From CAZQKW01 sp964594075 (GTDB lineage Bacteria > Desulfobacterota > WTBG01 > CAIYCZ01), in the NCBI GenBank assembly GCA_964594075.1, contig CAZQKW010000027.1, positions 1-50,772 on the forward strand: a stretch of DNA of 50,772 nt, given 5' to 3'. The translations under genes were made by a program, and so were the position numbers. A model generated the notes under the pieces. It searched no databases. It saw only the letters and a list, made by a program, of their open reading frames with translations, and had not been told where the DNA came from. Below are positions 23,370 to 32,320 of this stretch, in pieces (position 1 is the stretch's first letter; each line of letters begins with the position of its first letter).

Positions 23370-24317
23370 TTAGGATTTCCCTTCCTCAAGCGGTCCCACT
23401 ATCCGCTCAATGCAGCTGTAGGGATCTTCTTCACGGGCAACCACCTTTTCAATAAGCGCTTCAAAACGTCCATTCTGCCGGATCTGTTGTTGAATAATTT
23501 TTGCAACTCTGCGTTCCACCAGCCGGATAATTTCCGCTTTGATCCGCTCTTTTCTCCGGGCAGCAAGCAAGCCATTCCTGACCAAAAATTCGCGATGCTC
23601 GTTTATTGCAACGATTAATTCTTCCACGCCCTGGTCAAGCACGGCAACCGTTTTCATAATTGGCGGACGCCAGGGGCTCGGCTTCGGATTCAGGTCCAGC
23701 ATCTGCCTGATAGAAGTCACCAGTGCATCAGCACCTTCGCGGTCTGCCTTATTCACCACAAAAATGTCCGCAATTTCCATTATGCCTGCTTTGATGGACT
23801 GAATATCATCCCCTGCCCCCGGCATGAGAACCAGCACTGACGTATCAGCGGTTTTAAAAATATCAACCTCATCCTGACCGACACCGACGGTTTCTATGAG
23901 CACAAAATCTTTTCCCGCCGCATCAAGTATTTTAGCAATATCTCCTGCTGCCTGTGACAAACCTCCCATGCTGCCGCGGGTGCTCACGCTTCTGATAAAC
24001 ACCCCGTTCTCGGTGGCAATATCTCTCATCCGAATGCGGTCTCCGAGAAGGGCGCCGCCGGTAAACGGGCTGGAAGGGTCAATGGCAACGATGCCAATCT
24101 TCTTTTCCTGCGCACACAAATGCACGGTCACCTTATCTACCAGCGTGCTTTTCCCTGCACCCGGCGGTCCGGTGAAGCCAACCGTATAGGCCTTGCCGGT
24201 GTGCGGAAAGATTTCCTGCATGGCTTTGGTTGCTTCCGGCAGCTCATTCTCGACAACACTGATGAGCCGCGCAATGTCCCGAATATTGCCTTTCAACGCG
24301 CCGTTAACAAGGTCCAT
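23370..24317 (-). CDS. meaB: Methylmalonyl-CoA mutase-associated GTPase MeaB
   Basis: A 315-residue G3E-type GTPase from ATG 24317; a GTG at 24377 would add 20 unlikely residues. It has Walker A GPPGAGKSTLVDKV, the switch region IDPSSPFTGGALLGDRIRM, ETVGVGQDEVDI and the guanine-binding NKADREGAD. MeaB protects and loads methylmalonyl-CoA mutase with adenosylcobalamin. It comes just after the B12-binding mutase subunit gene, with only about 63 bases between that stop and this ATG. The neighbours support the specific role over that of the related ArgK name. Confidence 0.93.
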   Translation of the reverse strand: MDLVNGALKGNIRDIARLISVVENELPEATKAMQEIFPHTGKAYTVGFTGPPGAGKSTLVDKVTVHLCAQEKKIGIVAIDPSSPFTGGALLGDRIRMRDIATENGVFIRSVSTRGSMGGLSQAAGDIAKILDAAGKDFVLIETVGVGQDEVDIFKTADTSVLVLMPGAGDDIQSIKAGIMEIADIFVVNKADREGADALVTSIRQMLDLNPKPSPWRPPIMKTVAVLDQGVEELIVAINEHREFLVRNGLLAARRKERIKAEIIRLVERRVAKIIQQQIRQNGRFEALIEKVVAREEDPYSCIERIVGPLEEGKS

Positions 24318-24380
24318 AGCATCGAAGATAGCGGGGGGCCGCTGGGAAAAGAAGTACAATATTTTGCAGAAGCACAACCC

Positions 24381-24779
24381 TTAGCAGACATTCTCTTTAA
24401 TATAGTGTGCAATCGTTTCTGTTGAAGTCCCCGGCCCAAAGATTTCTTTAATGCCGGCATTTTTCAGGCCCGGAATATCATCCGGGGGAATCACTCCGCC
24501 GCCAATCACCAGAATATCTTCCCCGCCCCTTTCTCTTAAAAGCTGGGTGATTTTCGGAAATAGATGGTTGTGCGCGCCAGAAAGAATGCTTAACAATAGC
24601 GCGTCAACATCCTCTTGCAGGGCAGCGGTGACAATCTGTTCAGGGGTCTGCCGAAGGCCAGTATAAATCACTTCCATGCCTGCATCCCGCAGGGCTCGCG
24701 CAATAACCTTCGCCCCCCGGTCATGGCCATCGAGACCCGGTTTGGCTACCATGACTCTTATTATTTTCTCTTTACTCAT
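24381..24779 (-). CDS. Methylmalonyl-CoA mutase, B12-binding subunit
   Basis: A 132-residue cobalamin-binding Rossmann domain from ATG 24779, six bases after TGGAGG. DGHDRG is the base-off His-on motif (DxHxxG) whose His ligates cobalt. The rest fits: VYTGLRQTPEQIV, LLLSILSGAH, VIGGGVIPPDD, IFGPGTSTE. It corresponds to the small subunit of split mutases, found in archaea and many anaerobes. The large catalytic subunit is not in this window, so it must be encoded elsewhere. Relatives in other acyl-CoA mutases (isobutyryl-, ethylmalonyl-) look alike, but the epimerase and MeaB nearby favour methylmalonyl-CoA. Confidence 0.92.
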   Translation of the reverse strand: MSKEKIIRVMVAKPGLDGHDRGAKVIARALRDAGMEVIYTGLRQTPEQIVTAALQEDVDALLLSILSGAHNHLFPKITQLLRERGGEDILVIGGGVIPPDDIPGLKNAGIKEIFGPGTSTETIAHYIKENVC

Positions 24780-25225
24780 GATACCTCCACTGGTTTTATA
24801 GATTACCTGAGTCGTGTAATTCACGTAATACTTATAAAAAATTATATAAAGCGCAAAAAAGGTAACATATGGTCTTTTTAAGTGTCAAGGCTTTTTAGCG
24901 CCGGTACGTGTCAGAACCTTACCCAAAAATTAGCCCTGAAATACAGATAAACTGCATGAGAACATCCCTACGCACCGGGTATCATGCGAAGCATCAATCC
25001 GCGAGCTTCTGGGGTTTTCTCTCCACGCGCTTCTTCATCCCATCGACAAGATATTTTGGATAAAGTTCGGGGTAAGTGTGCCTTGACACTATAAGCTGTT
25101 TTTGTTACTACTGTTTGAACATAAGATAATCATTTGTTTTTTAAATATATTTTTTAAAAAGCCAAAACCGCTGGCCGCACATTTCTGGTCAGGAAACGCA
25201 GGGTTCGTTTTCAAAGGAGAACTAA
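24780..25225 (+). other. Long divergent intergenic region with a possible gene remnant
   Basis: 446 bases between the mutase subunit (minus) and the nitroreductase (plus). It ends in the ribosome site AAAGGAGA before 25226. On the minus strand about 25091-24997 there is a short open stretch that reads like the end of a protein (SRHTYPELYPKYLVDGMKKR, then a basic tail and TGA), preceded by a stop and lacking a ribosome site. It may be a decayed gene end or chance. The rest shows no gene, RNA motif or repeat that I can support. Confidence 0.45.
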
Positions 25226-25780
25226 ATGGACGTAATGGAAGCAATAAAAGGTAGGCGGAGCATCCGGCAATATAAGAACCAGGACATTTCCGATGCGGAC
25301 ATTAACTATGTTCTTGAGGCTGCCCGTTGGGCGCCCTCCTGGGCAAATACCCAGTGTTTTGAATTTATCATTGTTAGAGATACTGAATTAAAGAGGCGTC
25401 TTGCTGATACGCTTCCCGAAATGAATCCAGCCCGCCCGGCATTTTTTCAGGCGCCGGTAGTTATCGTTGCCTGCGCGCAAAAACAAAAATCTGGTTATTT
25501 CAAAGGCGCACCCGCAACTGAAAAAGGCGACTGGCTGATGTTTGATACTGCCCTTGCGCTGCAGAACCTCACACTTGCCGCCTACTCACGCGGACTGGGG
25601 ACGGTTCATATTGGGCTGTTTGACGCTCAAAAAGTGAAGGAACTCCTCAAGGTGCCGGCGGCTGTGGAAGTTGTTGAGCTTGTCCCCCTCGGCATTCCAG
25701 CCGAGGAAGGCAGGACGCCCAAGAGGCGCGAGCTGGTAGACTTGGTGTTTTATAATTATTATGGAGAACGGCGTTTGTAG
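25226..25780 (+). CDS. Nitroreductase-family flavoprotein
   Basis: A 184-residue FMN protein of the usual size. Its start RRSIRQYKNQDI contains the R-R-S-x-R-x-[FY] motif that binds FMN phosphate. Next come APSWANTQCFEFIIV and the GLGTVHIGLFDAQKVKELL block near the C-terminus. Such enzymes reduce nitro groups, quinones or enoate-like substrates with NAD(P)H and dimerise. AAAGGAGA precedes the ATG. The gene is 27 bases ahead of tmk and is probably the first cistron of the housekeeping operon. Its natural substrate is unknown. Confidence 0.9.
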   Translation: MDVMEAIKGRRSIRQYKNQDISDADINYVLEAARWAPSWANTQCFEFIIVRDTELKRRLADTLPEMNPARPAFFQAPVVIVACAQKQKSGYFKGAPATEKGDWLMFDTALALQNLTLAAYSRGLGTVHIGLFDAQKVKELLKVPAAVEVVELVPLGIPAEEGRTPKRRELVDLVFYNYYGERRL

Positions 25781-25807
25781 GTAACATTTTAGCGCGAACA
25801 GTGAATC

Positions 25808-26464
25808 ATGGGCTATTTCATCGTATTTGAGGGAATTGAAGGATGTGGCAAAACAACACAGATTGCTCTTCTGGGCGACGCATTAAGAAAAAAGAATCTG
25901 CCGGTTATAGTAACCAGGGAACCCGGCGGCACCCCCATTGGAGATGAAATACGAAAAATCCTGCTCCACGCACAACATGCGGATATTGCCCCTGAAACCG
26001 AGCTGCTCCTCTATACAGCATCGCGCGTTCAACATCTGCACCAGCTCATCACACCCGCCCTCAATGCCAGCACTATTGTGCTCTGTGACCGTTTTTTTGA
26101 TGCGACAACCGCCTATCAGGGTTACGGAGAAGGAATTGACCTGGCATTGATCGAGCAGATGCGAAAAACTTTTGTGTCGAACCTGGTCCCCGATCTCACT
26201 ATTTTGCTTGACTGCCCTGCTGAACGCGGGCTGGAGCGATCGCGGCAAAGAATCAAACGCGAAGGCAAAGAGAACGTCGAAGGCCGTTTTGAGGAAAAGC
26301 ATATCATGTTTCATGAGCGGGTCCGGAACGCGTATCTTGAACTGGCCCGAAAACATCCGGAACGGTTTTACGTGGTAAACGGAGAACAACCAGTCACGGC
26401 GGTTCACGAACAAATTTGTGCAGCCGTGAACCAGCGGCTAAGGGAAAAGGGTTATGCTGTGTGA
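25808..26464 (+). CDS. tmk: Thymidylate kinase
   Basis: A 218-residue enzyme. P-loop EGIEGCGKTTQ (residues 8-18), the DR(Y/F) motif CDRFFDATTAYQGYG and the LID region PAERGLERSRQRIKREGKE are all present. REPGGTPIG binds dTMP. It phosphorylates dTMP to dTDP for DNA synthesis in the cytoplasm. It overlaps holB by 11 nt, as is frequent in bacteria. Its length is normal. Confidence 0.95.
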   Translation: MGYFIVFEGIEGCGKTTQIALLGDALRKKNLPVIVTREPGGTPIGDEIRKILLHAQHADIAPETELLLYTASRVQHLHQLITPALNASTIVLCDRFFDATTAYQGYGEGIDLALIEQMRKTFVSNLVPDLTILLDCPAERGLERSRQRIKREGKENVEGRFEEKHIMFHERVRNAYLELARKHPERFYVVNGEQPVTAVHEQICAAVNQRLREKGYAV

Positions 26465-27419
26465 TGCAGTTTTAGGTCAGCAGCAGGCAATAGATCTCCT
26501 GCAGGCGGCTGTGCGCAGCGGACGCATTGCCCCTGCATACCTGTTTACCGGCATTGAGGGCACTGGCAAATTTACTGCTGCCGTTGCCTTTGCCAAAGCC
26601 CTGAACTGCCGGGAACAAGCAGATGATTTCTGTGCAGTCTGCGCGGCGTGCCGCAAAATAGATAAACAGCTCCATCCCGACTGTTTTTTTATTGAGCCGG
26701 ATAAAAATGTTATCAGAATTGAGCAGGTGCGCGAGATGCAGAAGAAGATTATTTTTAAGCCGCTGGAGGGAAATAAAAAAGTTGTTATCATTGATCAGGC
26801 AGAAAGGCTCAACCTGCATGCGGCAAACTGCCTGCTTAAAACTTTAGAAGAACCGCCGGATGATACGGTGCTGATACTGGTTGCCAATACCGGTGCGCCT
26901 CTGCTGCCTACCATTCGGTCTCGCTGTCAAATCATTCGTTTTGCACCGCTGAGCACGGCAGTTATCAGAACCATTCTCAGGGACAAAGAGCGCGGGACAG
27001 ATATTGACTTTGTTGCCGCACTTTCCCAGGGAAGCGTTAAACGGGCACTGGTATTACTTGAAACGGGTTTCTTGGCAAAACGCAGAGAAATTGTGCGCCT
27101 TCTGGTTGCCGGCAGTGGCGGCTTTGGTGCGCCATTGCTTCAGCTGGCCACATTGGCATCCGATGACCAGCAGCACATCCCGCACATACTTGAATTTCTC
27201 CAAACCTGGTATCGGGACTTGTTTGCGCTGTTGAACGGCTTCCCCAAAGAAAATCTCTACAATCGTGACCTGTGCGCTGAAATGCAGGACGTGCTGCTAA
27301 ACACCACGCAGGAACAAGTACTGCAGGGGTTTAAAAAACTGCAGTGGATCAACGCCCATCGCACTATTAATATAAATTATACTCTGGCGCTGGAAAGCAT
27401 GCTGCTGCAGTCTCTATAA
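26454..27419 (+). CDS. holB: DNA polymerase III subunit delta'
   Basis: A 321-residue clamp-loader AAA+ protein. Walker-A-like GIEGTGKFTAAVAFAKAL (Ser/Thr after Lys replaced by Phe, as is normal for the non-hydrolysing delta'), a zinc module (CREQADDFCAVCAACRK), VVIIDQAERLN and the LLKTLEEPPDDT with sensor SRC are seen. Delta' is part of the complex that loads the sliding clamp on DNA. The gene overlaps tmk by 11 nt and is followed 16 bases later by the PSP1 gene. Confidence 0.93.
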   Translation: MLCDAVLGQQQAIDLLQAAVRSGRIAPAYLFTGIEGTGKFTAAVAFAKALNCREQADDFCAVCAACRKIDKQLHPDCFFIEPDKNVIRIEQVREMQKKIIFKPLEGNKKVVIIDQAERLNLHAANCLLKTLEEPPDDTVLILVANTGAPLLPTIRSRCQIIRFAPLSTAVIRTILRDKERGTDIDFVAALSQGSVKRALVLLETGFLAKRREIVRLLVAGSGGFGAPLLQLATLASDDQQHIPHILEFLQTWYRDLFALLNGFPKENLYNRDLCAEMQDVLLNTTQEQVLQGFKKLQWINAHRTININYTLALESMLLQSL

Positions 27420-27435
27420 GGAACAGGTATGTTCT

Positions 27436-28272
27436 ATGGACAACGTGGTAGGAGTTAAATTGCGAAAATATAAACGGGTGGTAGACTGCGATGCCGGGGG
27501 ACTGCACCTGAACATCGGGGATAAAGTTATTGTTGAAACTGAAGCAGGAACGCAACTCGGCACGGTCGTGCCGCGGTCTCCGTACCGCAGCCATTTGCGC
27601 TGCGAGGCCCTTTGTGGAAAAGTGCTGAGAAAAGCCGAAGACATTGATATCCGGCAGGAAGAGCTCAACATCCGCAAAGAGCGGGAATACGGCAATGCGT
27701 GCCGAAAGAAAATCATTGAGCATAATCTTCCCATGAAGCTGATCAATGTGGATATCGTGCCTGACGGCAGTAAAATTATCTTTTCTTTCACCGCTGAAAA
27801 CCGCGTTGACTTTCGCACCCTAGTGAAAGAACTGGCAGCGGATCTGCGGACGCGGATTGAAATGCGGCAGATCGGCGCGCGCAATGAGGCACAAATTCTT
27901 GGCGGCATCGGGTGCTGCGGCCGTGAACTTTGTTGCACTTCCTTTTTGCATTCATTCTGCCCGGTCACCATTAAAATGACGAAGGAGCAGGGGCTGGCGC
28001 TTGACCCGTCAAAGATCTCCGGCGTATGCGGCCGTCTGATGTGTTGCCTGGCGTACGAATATGAGACGTACGCAGAATTAAAGAAGAACCTCCCAAAGGC
28101 AGGCAAAAAAATCACCACATCTTACGGGCCGGGGAAAATCAGGCAAGTGAATGTTATCAGCCAAAAGATCACCATTGAAATGGAAGACGGGCGTATCATT
28201 GAAATGAGCACTGATCAATTGAAAACTGAAATGGCTAACCACAAGCCTTCGCCCAATGAAAACGGCCGATGA
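27436..28272 (+). CDS. PSP1-domain protein, RicT/YaaT-like
   Basis: A 278-residue protein with the PSP1 C-terminal domain (NIRKEREYGNACRKKIIEHN, MKLINVDIVPDGSKIIFSFTAENRVDFRTLVKEL). It also has the RicT cysteine clusters GGIGCCGRELCCTSF and SGVCGRLMCCLAYEYETY. In Bacillus, RicT with RicA and RicF binds two 4Fe-4S clusters and affects mRNA processing by RNase Y. In Gram-negative relatives, the role is not settled. Its place between holB and metG is a standing gene order in this part of the bacteria. The last four bases overlap the metG start. Confidence 0.9.
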   Translation: MDNVVGVKLRKYKRVVDCDAGGLHLNIGDKVIVETEAGTQLGTVVPRSPYRSHLRCEALCGKVLRKAEDIDIRQEELNIRKEREYGNACRKKIIEHNLPMKLINVDIVPDGSKIIFSFTAENRVDFRTLVKELAADLRTRIEMRQIGARNEAQILGGIGCCGRELCCTSFLHSFCPVTIKMTKEQGLALDPSKISGVCGRLMCCLAYEYETYAELKKNLPKAGKKITTSYGPGKIRQVNVISQKITIEMEDGRIIEMSTDQLKTEMANHKPSPNENGR

Positions 28273-29819
28273 GGAATACCTTTTACGTCACAACCCCCAT
28301 TTATTATGTGAATGATGTGCCGCATATCGGACATGCCTATACGACCATTGCCGCAGATGTGCTAGCCCGTTATAAGCGGCTGCAGGGGAAGCAGGTGTTT
28401 TTTCTGACCGGAACTGATGAACACGGTAAAAAGGTTGAGCAGGCTGCGCAGGAGGCAGGCGAAGCCCCCCTGCACTTTGCCAATCGGGTCATGCAGCGTT
28501 TTAAAAGTCTCTGGACAAAACTTAATATATCAAACTCCGATTTTATTCGCACCTCTGAAGAGCGCCACACGGTGGCGGTGCAAAAATTCTTCCGGATGCT
28601 TGCTGAGCAGGGAGATATTTATCTGGGTGAATATGAAGACTGGTACTGCGTGCCCTGCGAAAGTTTCTGGACTGATACGCAATTGGTTGACGGCAGGTGT
28701 CCTAATGCTGATTGCCGCCGACCCGTTGAAAAACTGCGCGAGGAAAGCTACTTCTTCAGAATGTCTCGATATCAGAAACAGCTCCTCAGACATCTTGAGG
28801 AAAACCCCGATTTTGTCCAACCCGCGTCCCGGTATAACGAAATAGTGAGTTTTGTCAGAGAAGGCTTGCGCGACTTAAGCATCAGCCGCACCAGCTTTTC
28901 TTGGGGTATTCCAGTGCCGGATAATCCGAAGCATGTCATCTATGTGTGGTTTGATGCACTGCTTAATTACATTTCTGCTATAGATTATTACAGCGGAGGG
29001 GAACGATTCCATTCCTTCTGGCCGGCCGACGTACACATTATCGGCAAAGATATCGTGAGGTTTCATGCAGTGTATTGGCCCACTTTTCTTATGTCAGCCG
29101 GCCTCCCGCTGCCGAAACAGATTTTTGCTCATGGCTGGTGGACGATTGAAGGGAAGAAAATGTCAAAGACCCTTGGCAATGTTATTGATCCCTACCAGCT
29201 TGTTGACGAGTATGGTGTTGACCCGGTGCGCTACTTTCTTATGCGAGAAGTGCCGTTCGGGCTTGACGGAGATTTTTCCCGACAGGCAATAATAGGCCGT
29301 ATTAACAGCGATCTGGCAAATGATCTGGGAAATCTGTTCAACAGGGTTATTGCGATGGTTCAGAAATACTTTCAAGGCATCGCGCCGCGGGCAGATACAT
29401 ATGAAGCGATAGATGGTGCCTTGAAGGATAAGGCGGTGGCGGTATGCAAAACATTTGACGAAAGCATGAATCAGCTTGCCTTTAATCGTGCGCTCGCTGC
29501 GGTCTGGGAACTGATCGGATTAACGAACAAATATGTTGACGAAACCGCCCCATGGTCGCTGGCAAAGGAACTGGGCGAGAAAAAACGTCTCGCAACAGTT
29601 ATGGTGACGATGCTTGAAGCCCTCCGCCTGGTATCGGCTCTGCTTTCACCATTTATGCCTCGTTCATGTGAAACCATGTGGCTGGCGATGGGCAGTGAAA
29701 AGCCTCTTGCACAGCAAAAACTTGCAGACGTTGCAGAATGGGCGGCTGTTACCCCAGGAACCCGGATTAACAAAATACCGCCCTTGTTTCCCCGCATTGA
29801 TACTGGTCGTGCATCATGA
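28269..29819 (+). CDS. metG: Methionine--tRNA ligase (short form)
   Basis: A 516-residue class I synthetase. HIGH motif is VPHIGHAYTT (about residues 16-25) and the KMSKS motif is KKMSKTLGN. A zinc knuckle lies between (WYCVPCESFW, then CPNADCRRPVEKL), and the anticodon-binding helical domain follows. The C-terminal tRNA-binding EMAP-like domain of longer forms is missing; the chain ends just after the helical bundle, which is common. It charges initiator and elongator tRNA-Met. It overlaps the PSP1 gene by 4 nt and pgsA by 4 nt. Confidence 0.95.
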   Translation: MRNTFYVTTPIYYVNDVPHIGHAYTTIAADVLARYKRLQGKQVFFLTGTDEHGKKVEQAAQEAGEAPLHFANRVMQRFKSLWTKLNISNSDFIRTSEERHTVAVQKFFRMLAEQGDIYLGEYEDWYCVPCESFWTDTQLVDGRCPNADCRRPVEKLREESYFFRMSRYQKQLLRHLEENPDFVQPASRYNEIVSFVREGLRDLSISRTSFSWGIPVPDNPKHVIYVWFDALLNYISAIDYYSGGERFHSFWPADVHIIGKDIVRFHAVYWPTFLMSAGLPLPKQIFAHGWWTIEGKKMSKTLGNVIDPYQLVDEYGVDPVRYFLMREVPFGLDGDFSRQAIIGRINSDLANDLGNLFNRVIAMVQKYFQGIAPRADTYEAIDGALKDKAVAVCKTFDESMNQLAFNRALAAVWELIGLTNKYVDETAPWSLAKELGEKKRLATVMVTMLEALRLVSALLSPFMPRSCETMWLAMGSEKPLAQQKLADVAEWAAVTPGTRINKIPPLFPRIDTGRAS

Positions 29820-30439
29820 ATTTAGTAGCCAGTCAGCTTATTACCAGAAAGCGTCTGAGCGTTATTTTTGCGCTCCCCAATCTGCTTACCCTGTTTCGCA
29901 TTTTTGTTACCCCTTTATTTTTTATTCTTTTTTTCTATTTCCCGACTCGGGTCTTCAGCCTCCTCGCATCGCTGCTTTTTGCCCTTGCATCCTTAACCGA
30001 TTTTCTGGACGGTTATATCGCTCGGCGCTGGAACCTTGAGACCTCGCTGGGAAAATTTCTTGATCCGCTGGCAGATAAGCTGCTGGTGGCGGTTGCTTTA
30101 ATCATGCTCATACCCCTTGACCGGGTGCCTTCCTGGATAGTCGCGGTTATCATTGGCCGGGAGATTCTGGTAACCGGGTTGCGGGTGGTAGCGGTCAGCG
30201 AGGGTTTGGTGATTTCTGCAAGTAGACTGGGTAAATACAAGACTGTTCTGCAAATACTGTCAGTCATATGCCTGCTCATTCACTATGAATATCATTTAAC
30301 GGTGAAGTCATCCTATCTTTTAATAAATTTTCACGAGGTGGGGATGGGGTTGCTCTGGATTGCGATGTTTGTCACCCTGTGGTCCGGTGTCGATTATTTT
30401 ATAAAGTTTTTTACTCAAGTTTTTTATAGGATAGGATAA
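29816..30439 (+). CDS. pgsA: CDP-diacylglycerol--glycerol-3-phosphate 3-phosphatidyltransferase
   Basis: A 207-residue membrane enzyme with about five hydrophobic segments. The CDP-alcohol phosphotransferase motif D-x2-DG-x2-AR-x8-G-x3-D-x3-D is fully present in DFLDGYIARRWNLETS, then GKFLDPLADK. It makes phosphatidylglycerophosphate, the first step to phosphatidylglycerol and cardiolipin. It is the last gene of the tmk-holB-ricT-metG-pgsA operon; 277 bases later come two tRNA genes. Confidence 0.92.
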   Translation: MNLVASQLITRKRLSVIFALPNLLTLFRIFVTPLFFILFFYFPTRVFSLLASLLFALASLTDFLDGYIARRWNLETSLGKFLDPLADKLLVAVALIMLIPLDRVPSWIVAVIIGREILVTGLRVVAVSEGLVISASRLGKYKTVLQILSVICLLIHYEYHLTVKSSYLLINFHEVGMGLLWIAMFVTLWSGVDYFIKFFTQVFYRIG

Positions 30440-30675
30440 AAAAAGGGGCATGGGATCAAACAGTGGCAAGAAAACATTTAACTATGAAATACCCGCGCCT
30501 TAAGCCTTAATTGCAAAAAAACTTGACGAGAACAGGTTAGCCGGACGGTTTGGGTTGTGGCTACGAAAACCTCGAGGCGCCGGTTCTTGTTTCCCAATTG
30601 CGCTTTGTGTTTCCATACGGTTTGCCTGAATTTCATGGATAAAATTTTGGGGCAAAGTCGTAAAATAATTTTCAA

Positions 30676-30702
30676 TTGACAAAAAAAGTTATGTAATATA
30701 AA
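30676..30702 (+). promoter_or_regulatory. Promoter candidate of the tRNA-Gly/tRNA-Cys pair
   Basis: TTGACA (30676-30681) is a perfect -35. TATAAA (30697-30702), 15 bases later, is the best -10, with the alternative TAAATA at the ideal 17-base spacing (30699-30704). The tRNA-Gly starts 14 bases on. The 277-base stretch before it (30440-30716) shows no gene. Confidence 0.5.
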
Positions 30703-30716
30703 TAAAATAGCATAGA

Positions 30717-30791
30717 GCGGGAATAACTCAGTGGTAGAGTACAACCTTGCCAAGGTTGGAGTCGCGGGTTCAAATCCCGTTTCCCGCTCCA
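30717..30791 (+). tRNA. tRNA-Gly(GCC)
   Basis: 75 nt with encoded CCA. The acceptor GCGGGAA pairs with TTCCCGC; the discriminator is T. Anticodon loop sequence is CCTTGCCAAGG with anticodon GCC, and the T arm is GCGGG-TTCAAAT-CCCGT. All arms fold normally. It is followed 71 bases later by tRNA-Cys, probably in one transcript. Confidence 0.96.
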
Positions 30792-30862
30792 TTGCATCTG
30801 TATAATGAACCACAGGGAACATTGCGAATCGTAGTTGGCGTCCTCTGTGGTTTGAAATTTAA

Positions 30863-30937
<75 letters not shown>

Positions 30938-30947
30938 ATTTTATGTA

Positions 30948-30990
30948 AGGCCTGCAAAGTAGTTCAACACTGCAGGCCTCATTTTCATGT
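30948..30990 (+). terminator. Rho-independent terminator of the tRNA pair
   Basis: AGGCCTGCA (30948-30956) pairs with TGCAGGCCT (30971-30979) in a perfect 9-bp stem, followed by CATTTTCATGTTTT. It ends the tRNA transcript before the gene at 31063. Confidence 0.8.
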
Positions 30991-31062
30991 TTTGTGCACT
31001 TTTTGAAGAAAATTAGTTGGGACAACCCATAAAACGTAACAAATCAGAACTATTATCTACAC

Positions 31063-32307
31063 ATGAACAATATTTCACCAGTCGTTGAAAGCAAAGCGTG
31101 CAGTGGCTGTGGGATGTGTGTTGCTGCCTGTCCGGTTGGCGCTATTAAGCTGAGAGAACATTCTATACCGGCAGTGGATGAAACTTGTACCGAATGCGGC
31201 ATCTGCGTAGAACTCTGTCCGCGTACAGAGATGCCCTACACTGCTATCGAAGAAACCGTTTCCCATGACCACCATGCGGACCAGCACGATGAGCTGTTAG
31301 GATATTTTACCAGAATTGTCTTAGCGCGGGTTTTTAATGATGAGATTCGTTCCCGTTCATACTGGGGCGGCGCAACGACCGCTTTTTTAACCTATCTGCT
31401 TGAACACGGGTACATAGACAGCGCGTTGCTCACGGATAAAGTTCATAACTGCTATTACTGCGCACATCCGAAAACTCGCATTGCGAAAACCTCTGCCGAC
31501 ATCCTCGCCTGCGCGTTTACCAAACCTACTATCAATCCGCTGCTTTCGCAGCTTCCCGTAGCAGGCAAAAGCGTCGCCATTGTGGGCACCGCCTGTCATA
31601 TTGAAGCGGTCAGAAAAGCCCAGCATCTTATAAAACATGGTTCAACGGCGCAAGATCGGTGTCGGGAATTGGTCGGCAATATTTCGTTTTTAATCGGCAT
31701 CAACTGCTTCTTTGCCAATAATTACAATGGGGTAGAGCGACAGTTAGCGCGTCTTGGACTTAAGGAAGCTGGTATTAAACGCTTTTTCTATGCAACCGGC
31801 ATCCCTTCTGTTGAGCTGTTTGATGGCACCATCAAATCCATACCAGAGGGAAACCGGGATTTCTCCGCATTAAATCCGGGGTGTCTGTTGTGCTATCCAT
31901 CCTACACCGCGCGCCTTTCCGACGTAACATTCGGCAAAACCATGTCAGAAGAATGGGGATGGAATGATGTTATTTGCCGAAATGGACAGGTCGATGCCTT
32001 GCTTAAACACATGGAACATAAAAAGCATATTGAGACACGCGTTCCAGAAGACGGTGGCAGTGAACTGCTGCAGTCTCTGCTTGAGGCTGAAGTGTTCAAA
32101 GTGGATGCCGCCGGCTATGCGGCCTACGTGGAAACAGGCAGGTTCAGCCCTGATGAAACAGCTACCGCTATGCTGAACCGTCCCGGGGGTGCTATACGGG
32201 GAAGCAACAGGTTACGGCTCATACAAGCGGTGCGCAAATATTCTTTTTACGAGCCAGCAGTTGCTGCGCGCAAGAGAAAAGGCTTTTTCGTGCCGGAATT
32301 AAAGTGA
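31063..32307 (+). CDS. FrhB-like iron-sulfur flavoprotein (coenzyme F420 hydrogenase/dehydrogenase beta family)
   Basis: A 414-residue soluble protein. Two ferredoxin clusters open it: CSGCGMCVAACPVGAIKL and CTECGICVELCPRTE. Next come the FrhB N- and C-terminal domains, with RSRSYWGGATTAFLTYLLEH, GKSVAIVGTACHIEAVRKA, GINCFF and NPGCLLCYPSYTARLSDVTFG. Cys in GTACHIEA and in GCLLC are likely cluster or thiol residues. The family carries FAD and moves electrons between ferredoxin, F420 or other partners. In non-F420 bacteria it accompanies various reductases or acts in polysaccharide pyruvylation clusters. There is no partner gene next door, so the substrate is open. Confidence 0.87.
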   Translation: MNNISPVVESKACSGCGMCVAACPVGAIKLREHSIPAVDETCTECGICVELCPRTEMPYTAIEETVSHDHHADQHDELLGYFTRIVLARVFNDEIRSRSYWGGATTAFLTYLLEHGYIDSALLTDKVHNCYYCAHPKTRIAKTSADILACAFTKPTINPLLSQLPVAGKSVAIVGTACHIEAVRKAQHLIKHGSTAQDRCRELVGNISFLIGINCFFANNYNGVERQLARLGLKEAGIKRFFYATGIPSVELFDGTIKSIPEGNRDFSALNPGCLLCYPSYTARLSDVTFGKTMSEEWGWNDVICRNGQVDALLKHMEHKKHIETRVPEDGGSELLQSLLEAEVFKVDAAGYAAYVETGRFSPDETATAMLNRPGGAIRGSNRLRLIQAVRKYSFYEPAVAARKRKGFFVPELK

Positions 32308-32320
32308 TCCTATTTGCCCC

